Assembly: GCA_900291925.1 (NCBI GenBank)
Contig: UWYS01000001.1
Coordinates: forward strand, 1,488,001-1,552,000
Direction of reading: 5' to 3'
Origin: Thecaphora thlaspeos
Taxonomy: Eukaryota; Basidiomycota; Ustilaginomycetes; Urocystidales; Glomosporiaceae
DNA: 64,000 bases
Both the position numbers and the translations under genes were made by a program. Below, in pieces: positions 53,416 to 63,209 of the stretch. Each line of letters begins with the position of its first letter. Position 1 is the stretch's first letter. A model generated the notes under the pieces. The model was not told where the DNA came from. It ran no database searches and worked only from the letters and a program-made list of their open reading frames with translations.

Positions 53416-53932
53416 TTACTCTGCCACGGCGCTTTCGACACTCGACGTGCCACCGGGCGGAGTATTGGCGGATGCAGGGGCAGGTGCGTTTCCTCTGAAC
53501 CTCTTTCTCATATCTAGCTGTTTGTTCCCCCCCCCCCCAAGAGTAGAGATGCTCGTCAGCGACAAGAAGAGGGAGCTCGTTCTCGAGATGCCGAGGAGAA
53601 GAGAGGCAGAGAAGGGGAAATATGAAAGAATGTTACGCACCATGCCACGTCTGCACTCGACGAAACTCTTGTAGAGATGCTGACATTCGATGGGCAGTTC
53701 GGCCATGTGGTGTTGTAGACAATCTTGGGCGCTGCGTTTGTCGACAAGGAAACAGTGCGTCTTGAGGATGCAGGAGGCTAGGTCTTGTCGAATGTGCTGG
53801 CACTGCGCGGGAGAAGGGTGGGTTGAGGTAGAGGAGGACGCAGGAAGAAGATAGGGTGTCAGTGCGTTATGGAGCGACGAGAGGACGGCCGGACGGTGGG
53901 GGTAAGGCAACGATGCTCACGGAGCCGACCAT
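53416..53932 (-). CDS. PET191: Pet191/COA5 cytochrome c oxidase assembly factor (3 exons)
   Basis: Exons 53932-53921 (four codons, MVGS), 53802-53641 and 53517-53416 give 91 residues. Twin CX9C pattern: CQHIRQDLASC and CQHLYKSFVEC, with extra Cys in THCFLVDKRSAQDC. The LPxxCQxLxxxFxECRRG core and DMRKRFRGN after the second intron are the Pet191/COA5 signature. The protein is a mitochondrial intermembrane-space factor needed for complex IV assembly. The second intron carries a run of 12 C (about 53527-53538, plus strand) next to its acceptor. Divergent from the methyltransferase gene, 307 bases apart. Confidence 0.93.
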
Positions 53933-54239
53933 TGCGGCGAGTGGGCTGTTGTGATGGGCTTGGACGAGGGTGAAGGGTGAGCGTGGTGGCTGTTGTGAGG
54001 GTGGTGACGTCTGTCTGGGAAGGGGTGGCGGTGGTGGGGACGGCGAGGGGGGCAGGGGATGGCGCTGAGCTGCGCCTGGTGGCCGTCTCCCGAGAGAGCG
54101 AGGGCCGAGAAAAGATGTGGAAAATAAAAGCCTTTTTTTACTTGTCCCACAGCAACACCGTACACACGCAAGCAACACGTCAAGCTCCCTCGTTCTCCCT
54201 ACCTAAACAGTGGCCTCAGCACCAAGCGTCCACGCAACC
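53933..54239. promoter_or_regulatory. Short divergent promoter region
   Basis: 307 bases between the Pet191 ATG (minus) and the methyltransferase ATG (plus). No defined site recognised; shared regulation is inferred from spacing. Confidence 0.5.
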
Positions 54240-55652
54240 ATGCCCTCCCCGCCACCTGACCTCTCATCGCTCGCCCATCCCACCCGCTGCCTCCCACCCT
54301 TGCGCTCCCAGCCGCCCTCGTCCTCGCTCTTCTTCGCCCTTTCTCACCTTGCCACCCTCTACTCCCCACACTCTCTCACTGCTTCCGAGCTCCACCTCCT
54401 CTCCTCCCTCCCCTCTTCTAGTACCGCCTCCCACTACACCCATACACAAGAATGGCACGACGCCCTCGACAGTGCCCGAGTCGACGAGCTCGAACGACGC
54501 TATGCCATGTCCTGGCTTACCCGTCTCATCGCTAGCGGAGCACACTGCATCACCGACCAACACCACCACGCTATAGATGCCGACTTATTGCTAGATCTAG
54601 CGGGCAGGGTGCTGGGCGGTCACGCTGCATTGCAAGACGCCGGCGCTATCACGAGGGAGTTCCGCTTTCCCCTAGAGATTCCACTCATCGAGATGCAGGA
54701 ATCCACGACGAGTCTCGGAGAGGTTCAACTTCAGCTCAGGGACGAGAGTCTACCCCCTTCCGAGTCCAGGGCAAGTCGATCCAACCTTCGCCCAGACAAC
54801 CACGACCACCTCCAGCATCACGCAGACGCAGACGCAGACGCTGACCGAGACGACACAGCAAAGACGGCCGCCGCTGCCGTAGGAGTGCAGACGTGGGCCG
54901 CTGCCGTCATCCTGAGCGACATGGTGCTACGTCGTCCGGACCTCTTTCACTCCCACTTCGCCCGCCAACCGAGCGAGGGCAAGGAGGAAAAGATGCGCAT
55001 CCACGAACTAGGTGCCGGAACGGGTCTGGTGGGAATGGCGACCGCCAAAGGTCTGCAGAATCGACGCTGGAACGCTACGGTTACCATGAGCGATTTCCAC
55101 GACCAGGTCCTCGACAACCTCCGGTACAACCTCTCGCACAACTTCAACCACATCGAAGCGCAATCGTCGCAGGAGGACGAGCGGGTGGACGTCAAGGTTG
55201 AAAAAGTCGACTGGTCTCTTCTTCACGAAGAGCGTCTATCCGGACGTAGCGCCGCGATGTCGACGGAGAGGTCGCATCTCCTTCTACTGGCCGACGTCAT
55301 CTACGATCCACTGCACGCCACCTGGCTCAAGTCCAGCATCGAAACGTTCCTCCTTCGACCACACGAAGAACTCCCCTCCCACCACCACCACCAAAACCAC
55401 CGTGGAGCGACGTCGAGAGCACACATCCTCATCGCGCTCCGGACGAGCGGCAAGTTCGAAGGTCTACACGAGACCGTCGAGCAGGTGTTTGGACGTGTCC
55501 AGCCGCAGATACAGCAAGACCCAGGCGGCGCGCCGAGCAAAGAGGTAAAGCTGAGGATTCTGAACATCACGCAGCTGAAAAAGAGTAAGAGGTTGGGAAG
55601 GGATGACGAACAGGGCTATCTGTGGTTCGAGATCGGTTGGGTGCCCGTTTAG
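54240..55652 (+). CDS. Class I SAM-dependent protein methyltransferase (METTL21/EFM2-like)
   Basis: Single exon, 470 residues from MPSPPPDLSS; an in-frame GTG ten codons earlier is unlikely as a start. The N-terminal half (about 1-150) is variable. VGVQTWAAAVILSDM precedes the SAM-binding motif I HELGAGTGLVGMATA (about 253-267). The SDFHDQVLDNLRYNL acidic post-I motif and LLLADVIYDP (about 345, the family's (D/N)xxY/P-type motif) follow. This order matches family-16 methyltransferases that modify lysines of translation factors and other proteins. The substrate is not deducible. A His-rich insertion (SHHHHQNH) lies near 385. Confidence 0.85.
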   Translation: MPSPPPDLSSLAHPTRCLPPLRSQPPSSSLFFALSHLATLYSPHSLTASELHLLSSLPSSSTASHYTHTQEWHDALDSARVDELERRYAMSWLTRLIASGAHCITDQHHHAIDADLLLDLAGRVLGGHAALQDAGAITREFRFPLEIPLIEMQESTTSLGEVQLQLRDESLPPSESRASRSNLRPDNHDHLQHHADADADADRDDTAKTAAAAVGVQTWAAAVILSDMVLRRPDLFHSHFARQPSEGKEEKMRIHELGAGTGLVGMATAKGLQNRRWNATVTMSDFHDQVLDNLRYNLSHNFNHIEAQSSQEDERVDVKVEKVDWSLLHEERLSGRSAAMSTERSHLLLLADVIYDPLHATWLKSSIETFLLRPHEELPSHHHHQNHRGATSRAHILIALRTSGKFEGLHETVEQVFGRVQPQIQQDPGGAPSKEVKLRILNITQLKKSKRLGRDDEQGYLWFEIGWVPV

Positions 55653-56362
55653 GCGACAGGGAGGGTTACTGAGATGCTGTCCGACGTCGGCCCGGCCCAG
55701 CGAGCGGATGATGGTGAAAGGAGGTATGCGATTACACTTGAATAAATGGACCGACCTGTTGATGACTTCGAGGAATCAACCGAGCGCAAGAAAAGGGGCA
55801 AGGACCAGTGTGGAGCGACGACAGCGAGGGAAACGCCGAGTCAGAACGGGCTAGAGTCCACCACGTCCAGTCTAGGGGGGCAATGGACATGGACAGATCA
55901 TCCTGTCACGACGCCCGGCATGCCAAGACGGGTGCCTAGATCGTTGGCAATCATACGAGGATGACCGTCCTGCTGATACTCGCTATAACATTGCAGCGCG
56001 TCTGTGTCAAACCTACTGAACCGACCAGAACGCAGATAGGCGCGAGAAGGGCTCAGGAGCAATCTGAAGAGGAAGCCATTGAGTCGTCGAGCCCAAGTAC
56101 ACGACATGGCAGAGCGACGGGAAGACCTCGGATCTGAACAAGGTTCATTTTGCACGACGACAAAGCGGCGCCTTCGGCCGTCGGTAACGGCATCGAGCGC
56201 AAGGAGGTGGCTTACTTGCTCCGGGTATCTAGGACTTGGATGAACCTGCGAGGAAGCGTCCGGACACGTCACGGGCAAAAGGGGGTCAAGGAACCAGGGT
56301 CAAACTGCCGTCTCCAGAGCTATCGCATAAACGGAAACGGCGCATCCCGGCGCGATCGCAAC
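55653..56362. other. Convergent intergenic region
   Basis: 3' flanks of the methyltransferase (plus) and GUF1 (minus). No gene recognised. Confidence 0.65.
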
Positions 56363-58573
56363 TCACTTCTCTGTAGGGATCTGCACCCTTCCGAAACCCA
56401 TCATCTTGAGCCGTTTCTTTCCCTTCTTCTGTTCGCTGAGTTTCTTCATTTTCCTCGTCACGTCACCTCCGTACAGGCCGGCGGTGACGTCCTTCCTGTA
56501 GGCGCTGAACGTCTCCCTCGCGAGGATCTTTGTGCCTCCGTAGCCGGCTTGGATGCTGACCTCAAACTGCTGGCGCGGGACAATCTCCTTGAGCTTCTTG
56601 GCCCACAACCTCGCCGTGCCGATGGCCTTGGACCTGTGCAGCACCATCGAGAGCGCATCGACGGGCGCGCCGCTCACCCAGAACTGCAGCTTGACGAGAT
56701 CCGATTCGGCGTAGCCGTCCTCGACGTAGTCGAACGCCGCGAAACCCGACGAGCGCGACTTGAGCTTGTCGAAAAAGTCGCTCACAATCTCGCCGAGAGG
56801 GAGGCGGTACTTAATCTCCATCTGCTTCAGCCCCGTCTTGCCGCTCTTTGTGTTGCTAAACTCGACCATCTGGAAGTCGAGCTGCTCGCCGCGATGCTCC
56901 GAGCAGAGGCTCATGATCTCGCCCGTGTACACCTCGGGGCACCGCACCGTTCCCAGCACCATGGGCTCCGCCAGGTCCGTCACCTTGGTTTTCGTCTCAC
57001 CGTCCTCCGGAAAGTCGATGGGGTTCGAGATGATCTCTTCGCCGCGCGCCGCGTCCCTCCAGCGGACGCGGTAGGGGACCGACGGGGCGGTGACGAGGAT
57101 GGCGTGGCCGTACTCGTCCTCGAGTCGCTGGCGGAAGACGTCGAGGTGGAGCAGGCCGAGGAAGCCTAGCCGGCAGCCCTGCCCCAGCGCCATCGACGAC
57201 TCGCGCTGCACCGTGACCGAGCGGTCGTTGAGCGCGAGCCGGTTGATGGCCTCCTCGAGCTTGAGAAAGTCCGTCGTCTCGGCGGGAAAGATGCCGGCGT
57301 ACACCATGGGGACCGTCGGCGCGAACCCCTCGAGCGGCTCGACCTTTTCGTGCGCGAGATGGAACGTATCGCCCATCAGCGCCTCGCCCATGTCCTTCAT
57401 GTTGGCGATCAGCCAGCCGACTTGGCCCTTGCGCAGCACCTCGGTGGGCACCATCTCTGGATGGTTCACGCCGAGGCTCAGCACCTCGTACCGCTTGCCC
57501 GTGTGGCTCGACGTTATGCGGTCGCCCTTCTTGACCGCGCCGTCGGCGATGGCGACGAGCGAGACAACGCCGCGGTACTGGTCGTACCAGCTGTCGAAGA
57601 CGAGCGCGCGAAAGCCGGGACCTTCTCGACCCTCGAGCTGGCCGTCTTCTGTGCCGTCCGGTGCGAGCGTCCGCTCGACGAGGGCACGCAGCACCTCGTC
57701 CACGCCCTGGCCCGTCTTGGCCGAGATCAGCAGCGGCTCTTGGCCGGGCGCAGAGGTGTCGAGGCCCAGGACGTCCTCCATCTGAACGATGCAGCGCTCC
57801 GGATCAGCGGCGGGAAGGTCGCTCTTGTTGAGTACGGGAACGATGAGCAGGTCCAGCTGCCGCGCCAGCTCAAAGACGGTGATCGACTGCGCCTGGACGC
57901 CCTGCGTTGCATCGACGACGAGGAGCGCGCTCTGGCACGCGCTCAGGCTGCGGCTGACCTCGTAGGAAAAGTCGACGTGGCCGGGGCAGTCAATGAGGTT
58001 TAGCAGGTACTTTCCGGGCCTGGGGCCGACCTGGCCGTCGCGCGGGCCGTCGTAGTGGTAGACCATGCTGACGGCCTGCGACTTTACGGTGATGCCGCGT
58101 TCGCGCTCCACCTTGAGCTTGTCGAGCACCTGCTTGTTGGCGTCATCCTTGGAGATGGTGCCGGTCAGCTCGAGCAGACGGTCTGCGAGAGTGGATTTGC
58201 CGTGGTCGACGTGGGAGATGATGGAAAAGGTGCGCGGTTCCAGCCGGTCGAAGGGGATGGAGGTGGAGGCGGTCCTTTTGTCGGCTGCGGCGGCGGCGGC
58301 GGGACCAGCTGTAAGTCTGGTCGACGACGAGGACGAAGCGGACGACGCGGAGAAGGCGCGCGATGAAGATGGCGCCTTGTTGGAAACATGCCTACGTGCG
58401 GACGGATGGCGGCAGGAAGGAGTGTGGTGGGAGGACTGGGCGGCCAGGTGGGAGCGGAGGGCTGTGCGATGGTGCAGAGGCGGTGGAGTCGAGGCGCGAG
58501 TCGAGGCAAACAGCCGGGCGTGCTGTAGCGCCGTCTCGGCCCAGAGCCTCGTCGAGAGCGCCGCTGGTGGCAT
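56363..58573 (-). CDS. GUF1: Mitochondrial translation elongation factor 4 (GUF1/LepA)
   Basis: Single exon, 736 residues from MPPAALSTRLW (ATG at 58571-58573). The frame is open upstream only from a non-ATG codon. An Arg/Ser-rich leader of about 100 residues fits mitochondrial import. GTPase motifs are SHVDHGKST (120-128), ERERGITV, DCPGHVDF and NKSDLPAAD. The C terminus has the LepA-specific LYGGDVTRKMKKL ... KKGKKRLK. EF4 promotes back-translocation of stalled ribosomes and supports mitochondrial protein synthesis under stress. The length fits fungal Guf1 with a long presequence. Confidence 0.97.
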   Translation of the reverse strand: MPPAALSTRLWAETALQHARLFASTRASTPPPLHHRTALRSHLAAQSSHHTPSCRHPSARRHVSNKAPSSSRAFSASSASSSSSTRLTAGPAAAAAADKRTASTSIPFDRLEPRTFSIISHVDHGKSTLADRLLELTGTISKDDANKQVLDKLKVERERGITVKSQAVSMVYHYDGPRDGQVGPRPGKYLLNLIDCPGHVDFSYEVSRSLSACQSALLVVDATQGVQAQSITVFELARQLDLLIVPVLNKSDLPAADPERCIVQMEDVLGLDTSAPGQEPLLISAKTGQGVDEVLRALVERTLAPDGTEDGQLEGREGPGFRALVFDSWYDQYRGVVSLVAIADGAVKKGDRITSSHTGKRYEVLSLGVNHPEMVPTEVLRKGQVGWLIANMKDMGEALMGDTFHLAHEKVEPLEGFAPTVPMVYAGIFPAETTDFLKLEEAINRLALNDRSVTVQRESSMALGQGCRLGFLGLLHLDVFRQRLEDEYGHAILVTAPSVPYRVRWRDAARGEEIISNPIDFPEDGETKTKVTDLAEPMVLGTVRCPEVYTGEIMSLCSEHRGEQLDFQMVEFSNTKSGKTGLKQMEIKYRLPLGEIVSDFFDKLKSRSSGFAAFDYVEDGYAESDLVKLQFWVSGAPVDALSMVLHRSKAIGTARLWAKKLKEIVPRQQFEVSIQAGYGGTKILARETFSAYRKDVTAGLYGGDVTRKMKKLSEQKKGKKRLKMMGFGRVQIPTEK

Positions 58574-59268
58574 TGATCTGGTGATGCCAAGTGCGACGGT
58601 GATGTGAGGGCGAAGAGGAATGGCGTGGAAGAGCGGTGGAGGCGAGGAGGGAGAAGAGAGCGAAGCACAAAGGCCAGAGAGAGGAGTGAGGCGCACACCT
58701 TGACAGCATCAAGAATCTTGTCCAACTCGTCACGAGGAAATCAGAGGCAGAAGCTCGGAACCCGGGAAAGAGGAGCAAGCTACTGTACCGTAGTTGCTCT
58801 GGGGGCACTCTGGTGTCTGATTTTCCTGGCTCGCTCTCTGGCTTTTTGTGGTTGGCCAGAGCATGCGTGATGCGTGATAGTTGCGGGCGTGGGTGGGTGG
58901 CATAAGTGGAGCTGGACGGCCGTAAGTAAACGAGCGGGCACGCAGCAAACATCACGTCATCCTCCCTCGCTCCTCACGCTTCACCGCCTTCCAAGCGAGC
59001 TCTGCGTCACTGTACATGGCAGAATAGGCCCTTCTTCCTCCCTTCGCTCTCGCCCGGTGGCGGCCTTCCGCTTTGACCACCACAGTATCTCTCCCGTCAT
59101 CCTGACCGGACATCAATCCTACACTACTGCAGTAAGAATCGCCCTCGTCCTCGCCCACACCAACGCCCGCCCCTCGCACCGCCCGTTCAGCATCGGCCCG
59201 ACCTACGCTCAGTTCTCAAACTGAACCGCCTCATCCTCGCCCCTTTCTGCCTCCTGGCCTTCCTGTCG
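58574..59268. promoter_or_regulatory. Divergent promoter region GUF1/MsrA
   Basis: About 695 bases between two divergent starts, with TACTGTAC-like motifs at about 58783-58792 and CACTGTACATGG at about 59009-59020. No defined factor site recognised. Confidence 0.5.
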
Positions 59269-60027
59269 ATGTCCAGATTTTTTTCCCTCTTCCGCACCAC
59301 GCCCCTCATTCAAATACTCGGTCCACCCACCGTCCCCACCTCCATCCAAGCCTCCCAGTCCTTCCCCACCGCCAGCATGTCCAACGAGTTCGCCACAGTC
59401 GCCTCCGGTTGTTTCTGGGGCACCGAACACATCTACCGTGAACACTTCACCGGTAAAGGTCTGGTCGATGCCAAGGTCGGCTTCATCGGAGGCAGCCAGA
59501 GTAGCAACAACCCCACATACGAGGAGGTCTGTACCGGTCGCACCGGGCATGCCGAGGCGACGCAGATTGAGTTTGATCCTGTGAGTAGCGACGTCGTCGA
59601 GCGACACGATGACCGGCTGCAGCTTCAGACTGATTGGCCGCTTGCTCGTTCTCAACCGTCGTTTCACCCCACCGCTCGCCATCCCCGCCCTACCCCCTTT
59701 CCCACCTAGTCAAAGGTCTCGTATGCCGAGCTCATCAAGTTCTTCTACCGCACCCACGACCCTACCCAGCTCAACCGCCAAGGCAACGACCGCGGCACCC
59801 AGTACCGTTCCGCCATCTTTGCCCACTCCGACGACCAACTTGCCATCGCCAACAAGGTAACAGCCGAGATGCAGAAGAAGCACTTCGATCCAAAGGGCAG
59901 CAAGATCGTCACGCAGCTAGAGGTCCGTCCCAAGCAGGACTTCTTCGTCGCCGATAATTATCACCAGAACTACCTCGTCAACCACCCTAACGGATACAAA
60001 TGCGCCCAGCACGTCCTTCATTGGTGA
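59269..60027 (+). CDS. Peptide methionine-S-sulfoxide reductase MsrA (2 exons)
   Basis: Exons 59269-59580 and 59710-60027 give 209 residues. It reduces methionine-S-sulfoxide in proteins. The catalytic motif GCFWG (Cys48), GFIGGSQSSNNPTYEEVCTGRTGHAE, the FDP before the intron, NDRGTQYRSAIF and NYHQNYL are conserved in order. MsrA proper starts at Met37 (SNEFATVASGCFWG). The first 36 residues (MSRFFSLFRTTPLIQILG) look like a mitochondrial presequence, so two starts (59269 and 59377) could give two locations. The stop follows the last Trp codon at a TGGTGAGT sequence that could also act as a donor, so an additional 3' exon is not excluded. Confidence 0.93.
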
Positions 60028-60274
60028 GTGTTGCGGGCTTCATCGGACATAGAAGAAGCGTCCGGAACGATCTCCGGTCACCTTTGTGTTGGCAATCTTG
60101 AGAATATCGAGCCTTTCACGGTCGTGGGCGCGCGTGGTGGCGAGCAATGCCACGGAGAGGGTGTGCCTTCCATCGGCAGCGACGAGAACAGCGGCAACGC
60201 CGAGCCTGGGCAAGGTAAACGATCGGAAAACAGAGGTACAGTGGCGGAGCGGCGACGACCTGGCCTGAGGGCCT

Positions 60275-62011
60275 CTACGGCGGCAGCTTGTCTGGCAGCG
60301 AGAAGCCGACGGCGAGGTTTTTTGGCCCAAAGTACTGTCGAGAGCGCGTACATACGAGTGGTGCAGCGGCTCAGCATGTCAGTCTCAAGAGACACGGACC
60401 GGCATCCACAGAGCGTGGAGGCGGCGGCGGCGGCGACTTACTTTGGCGTAGCACGTCCGGCACCAGATGTTGGCGCCGCTCCCTTTGTACGTCCGATCGA
60501 CAGGGCCTTCCTCGAGCTTGCCCGTGTCGAGCGTCGTCGAGCAACCGTCGCATCGCAGGCAGCCCCGATGCCACTTGCGTCCGGCTGCCGCCTTTTGCTC
60601 GGCAAAGTCTGCCGGGTCAGCGAAGAGAGGCGGGGTCAGACGGTCGATGTCAGAGTGACTTCGGCACGCTTTCCGAGCTTGGCCTTGCCGCGACCAGGCT
60701 GTACTCACAAACGGGCCTCTGGCAGCGTGCGCAGAACGGCGTCCCTCCGCCGGCGTCCGAGATGATCGAGCCGAGCCCGAGCCTTTCGATCCCGCCCTTT
60801 GCGGCTCTAACATCGAGGGACGAATCCGACCCTTCGCTCGGCAAATAGGCCCCGCCACCACCGCCGCCAATGCGGTCCAGGCTGGTGGTCGTGTTTGGGT
60901 TGATCGTCATCCGCGGCGGTGCAATCTTGGCCGTGCTACCCGCCGCCCCTGTGAGCGTCCTTGGGTCTGGACGGCGCGGGGGCGGAAGGGCGCCTAGCGA
61001 GTCAAGCGGCGAAATGGTGTTGACCTTGGGCGAGTGGTTGGACGTGACATGGGCGTCGCCGGCCAAACGAACCGAGCCGATGGTGTCGGCGGCCGAGATG
61101 CGTCGTGTGTTGATGGTGACGGCCGGCGGGTCGTAGTCTGCCGAGGGGGAGGCGAGCATCGAGGTGGCGGTCGCGGCGGTCGACCGTGCAGAGGGAGAAG
61201 CGTAGGATGCGTGTGATGGTGTGACGGTCGAAGATGGCGTCGAGGCTGAGGCCGCTGATCGAGGTGGCGGTGTGGCATAGTAGCTCGACGAGGGTAGCGG
61301 GCGAGACTGATCGGCCGCATCTTCTGCCTTTGACGCTTCGTCGGCGTCTTCATCGTTGACTGCCTCGAGGCCGAGGCCTGCGACGCTGTGTTCGAGCCTG
61401 GAGACGGGATCGCGGATCTCTGCGTGGTGGCGGCTGGAGGAAACGGCTTCGTCGAGGGAGCGGATGGGTGTGCTAGGGTTGTTTGACCGAGCCGAGGCGT
61501 AGGGCCGCGATGAGACCTTGGATGGCGATGGAGGCGCCGCCGCCGCCGCCGGGCTGGAGGGAAGGCCGCGTGAGCGTATCGAGATGCCTGCGACGCCCTG
61601 GTCCTCGAGGCCGTGTGAGAAAGAGGCCTTTGTCGGGCCGGGCGAGCGCGGAGACCTCGGGCTGAGCCCGGCCGCTGGTGGCCTGGTGGGGCTGGTGTTT
61701 CGGGGCGATGCCGGGTGGTGATGCTGGTGGAGCTGGTTGGAGACGGCCTTGGGCGAGACGGGGTTGAGCTTGACGGCCGTCGTGAAGCCGCCCTTGCCCG
61801 TGCCGAGGTGTTCCTTGTGGCAGTTTTTGCAAAAGGGCTCGCCGTCGTGCTCTACGAGCAGGGTCGAGTCGAGACGCTTTGCGCAGACGGTGCAGGTGAG
61901 GCAGTGCTTGTGGTAGGTCTTGGCCATGGGCCCGATGGCCTGCTCGACGTGGTAGACCGACTGCTGGCACTTTGCACATTTGGGCGCCGCGGGGACCGAA
62001 AAGCGCGGCAT
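60275..62011 (-). CDS. Two-LIM-domain protein with disordered linker (3 exons)
   Basis: Exons 62011-60709, 60608-60442 and 60334-60275 give 509 residues. LIM 1 (about 12-65) reads CAKCQQSVYHVEQ, KTYHKHCLTCTVC and EPFCKNCH. A 330-residue Ser/Pro/Ala-rich linker follows with many SP sites. LIM 2 (about 425-490) reads CARCQRPVYFAEQ, RKWHRGCLRCDGC and WCRTCYAKYFGPKN. Both zinc-ligand sets look complete and follow the CRP-like C-x2-C-x(17-19)-H-x2-C pattern. LIM pairs act as protein-protein adaptors in the cytoskeleton or nucleus. The reading frame is open upstream of MPRFSV, but that ATG directly precedes LIM 1. Convergent with MsrA. Confidence 0.9.
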
Positions 62012-63209
62012 CCTTGCGGCGTGCGGGCGTGCGTCCTGGCGAGAGGGGGAAGAGCGAGGGGCTGGACTCCTCGAAGACGAGGATGGGCGAGCGCGAGCGA
62101 GAGTTTGCTGGTCGGATGTGTTCCGGAGCGGAAGTCGATGGAGGTGAGATGCAGCCTTGTTGAAGGAACGCGAGCGTTGGCCAAGGGGTGCAGGGTGGGT
62201 GTGGGTGTTGGCTGCATCCGAGCGGGCGAGCGGGTGAGGCCGCCGCCGCCACAGCACCGCCTCTCCTCGTTGCGTGTTGCCGCGTGTTGTGTCGGTCTCG
62301 CCCGCCTCGCGCTGCCACACCCCGACTTTGTGGAGACCTTATTCTGCCCTCGGAACGGACCCGAACATCAAGGGTGACCCTCGGGCCTAGCGAGACGCCG
62401 CTGCTGGACGCCTGCACGCCGGCTTGCCTGCCCTTAACGTCATCATCGCCGGGAGCAGCCGACGGCACGGCGAACCAGATAGATACAGATCAATACACCT
62501 CCATCGGGTGTGCCGGGAACGAGAAGTGGGGTCGGCATCGGAGTGGCTTTGACCGCGTTGGATGTAGTGTCGACAGGTAGAGTAGAGTGTAGTGGGTCGG
62601 ACATTCTCGCTCAGGATCGATCCGCCGTGGGCCCCCCCTTCGGAAAGGAGGGCAAAGTGGTGGCCGTGCCCGCCGCTGTTTTGTCTCGCTGCACCGTTGC
62701 AAGCGTCGACCCAGGCTCTCCCTCTTACTCCTGAATTCCCTTCCCCTCCTCTTCTCCCTCTTCATCCTCTTCTCTCTCTCCTCCTCGTCTGCTCGACCGC
62801 AATACCTACATCATCGGTACGGTCTGGCTCGACCCACTCCTGATATCCTCACTGTCCCCGCTTTACACAACGCCCGACGATACCCCTATACCCATACACC
62901 ATTTCGGCCCCCCCCCCACCATTTTCGCCCCCTGAGTTGCCGCCGATCCCGCATCGCCGTCATCATGGCCGTCGTCTTCGCCGTCTCTCTTGCACGTCTG
63001 GCATCGCCCCGCTCGCTCGCTACTCGTCTAAGTGCATCCGGCTCTCGCACATTCGACCCTATATACATAGATAGTCAAGGCTAGGCCTTCAACCGTCCAC
63101 AACCGCTCACCTCTTCTATAAAGCATCGAGGTACTTGCGCAGACAGATACACACTATCGTGCCACGCCATCACAGCCACGACCGTCAAGCATCCACTCCT
63201 ACACTCACC
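62012..63209. promoter_or_regulatory. Divergent promoter region
   Basis: About 1.2 kb between the LIM gene (minus) and the DUF1769 gene (plus). Pyrimidine-rich from about 62715 to 62800, short C runs at about 62630 and 62910, and a TATATACATA-like AT patch at about 63060 that could serve the plus-strand gene. No conserved ORF. Confidence 0.55.
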
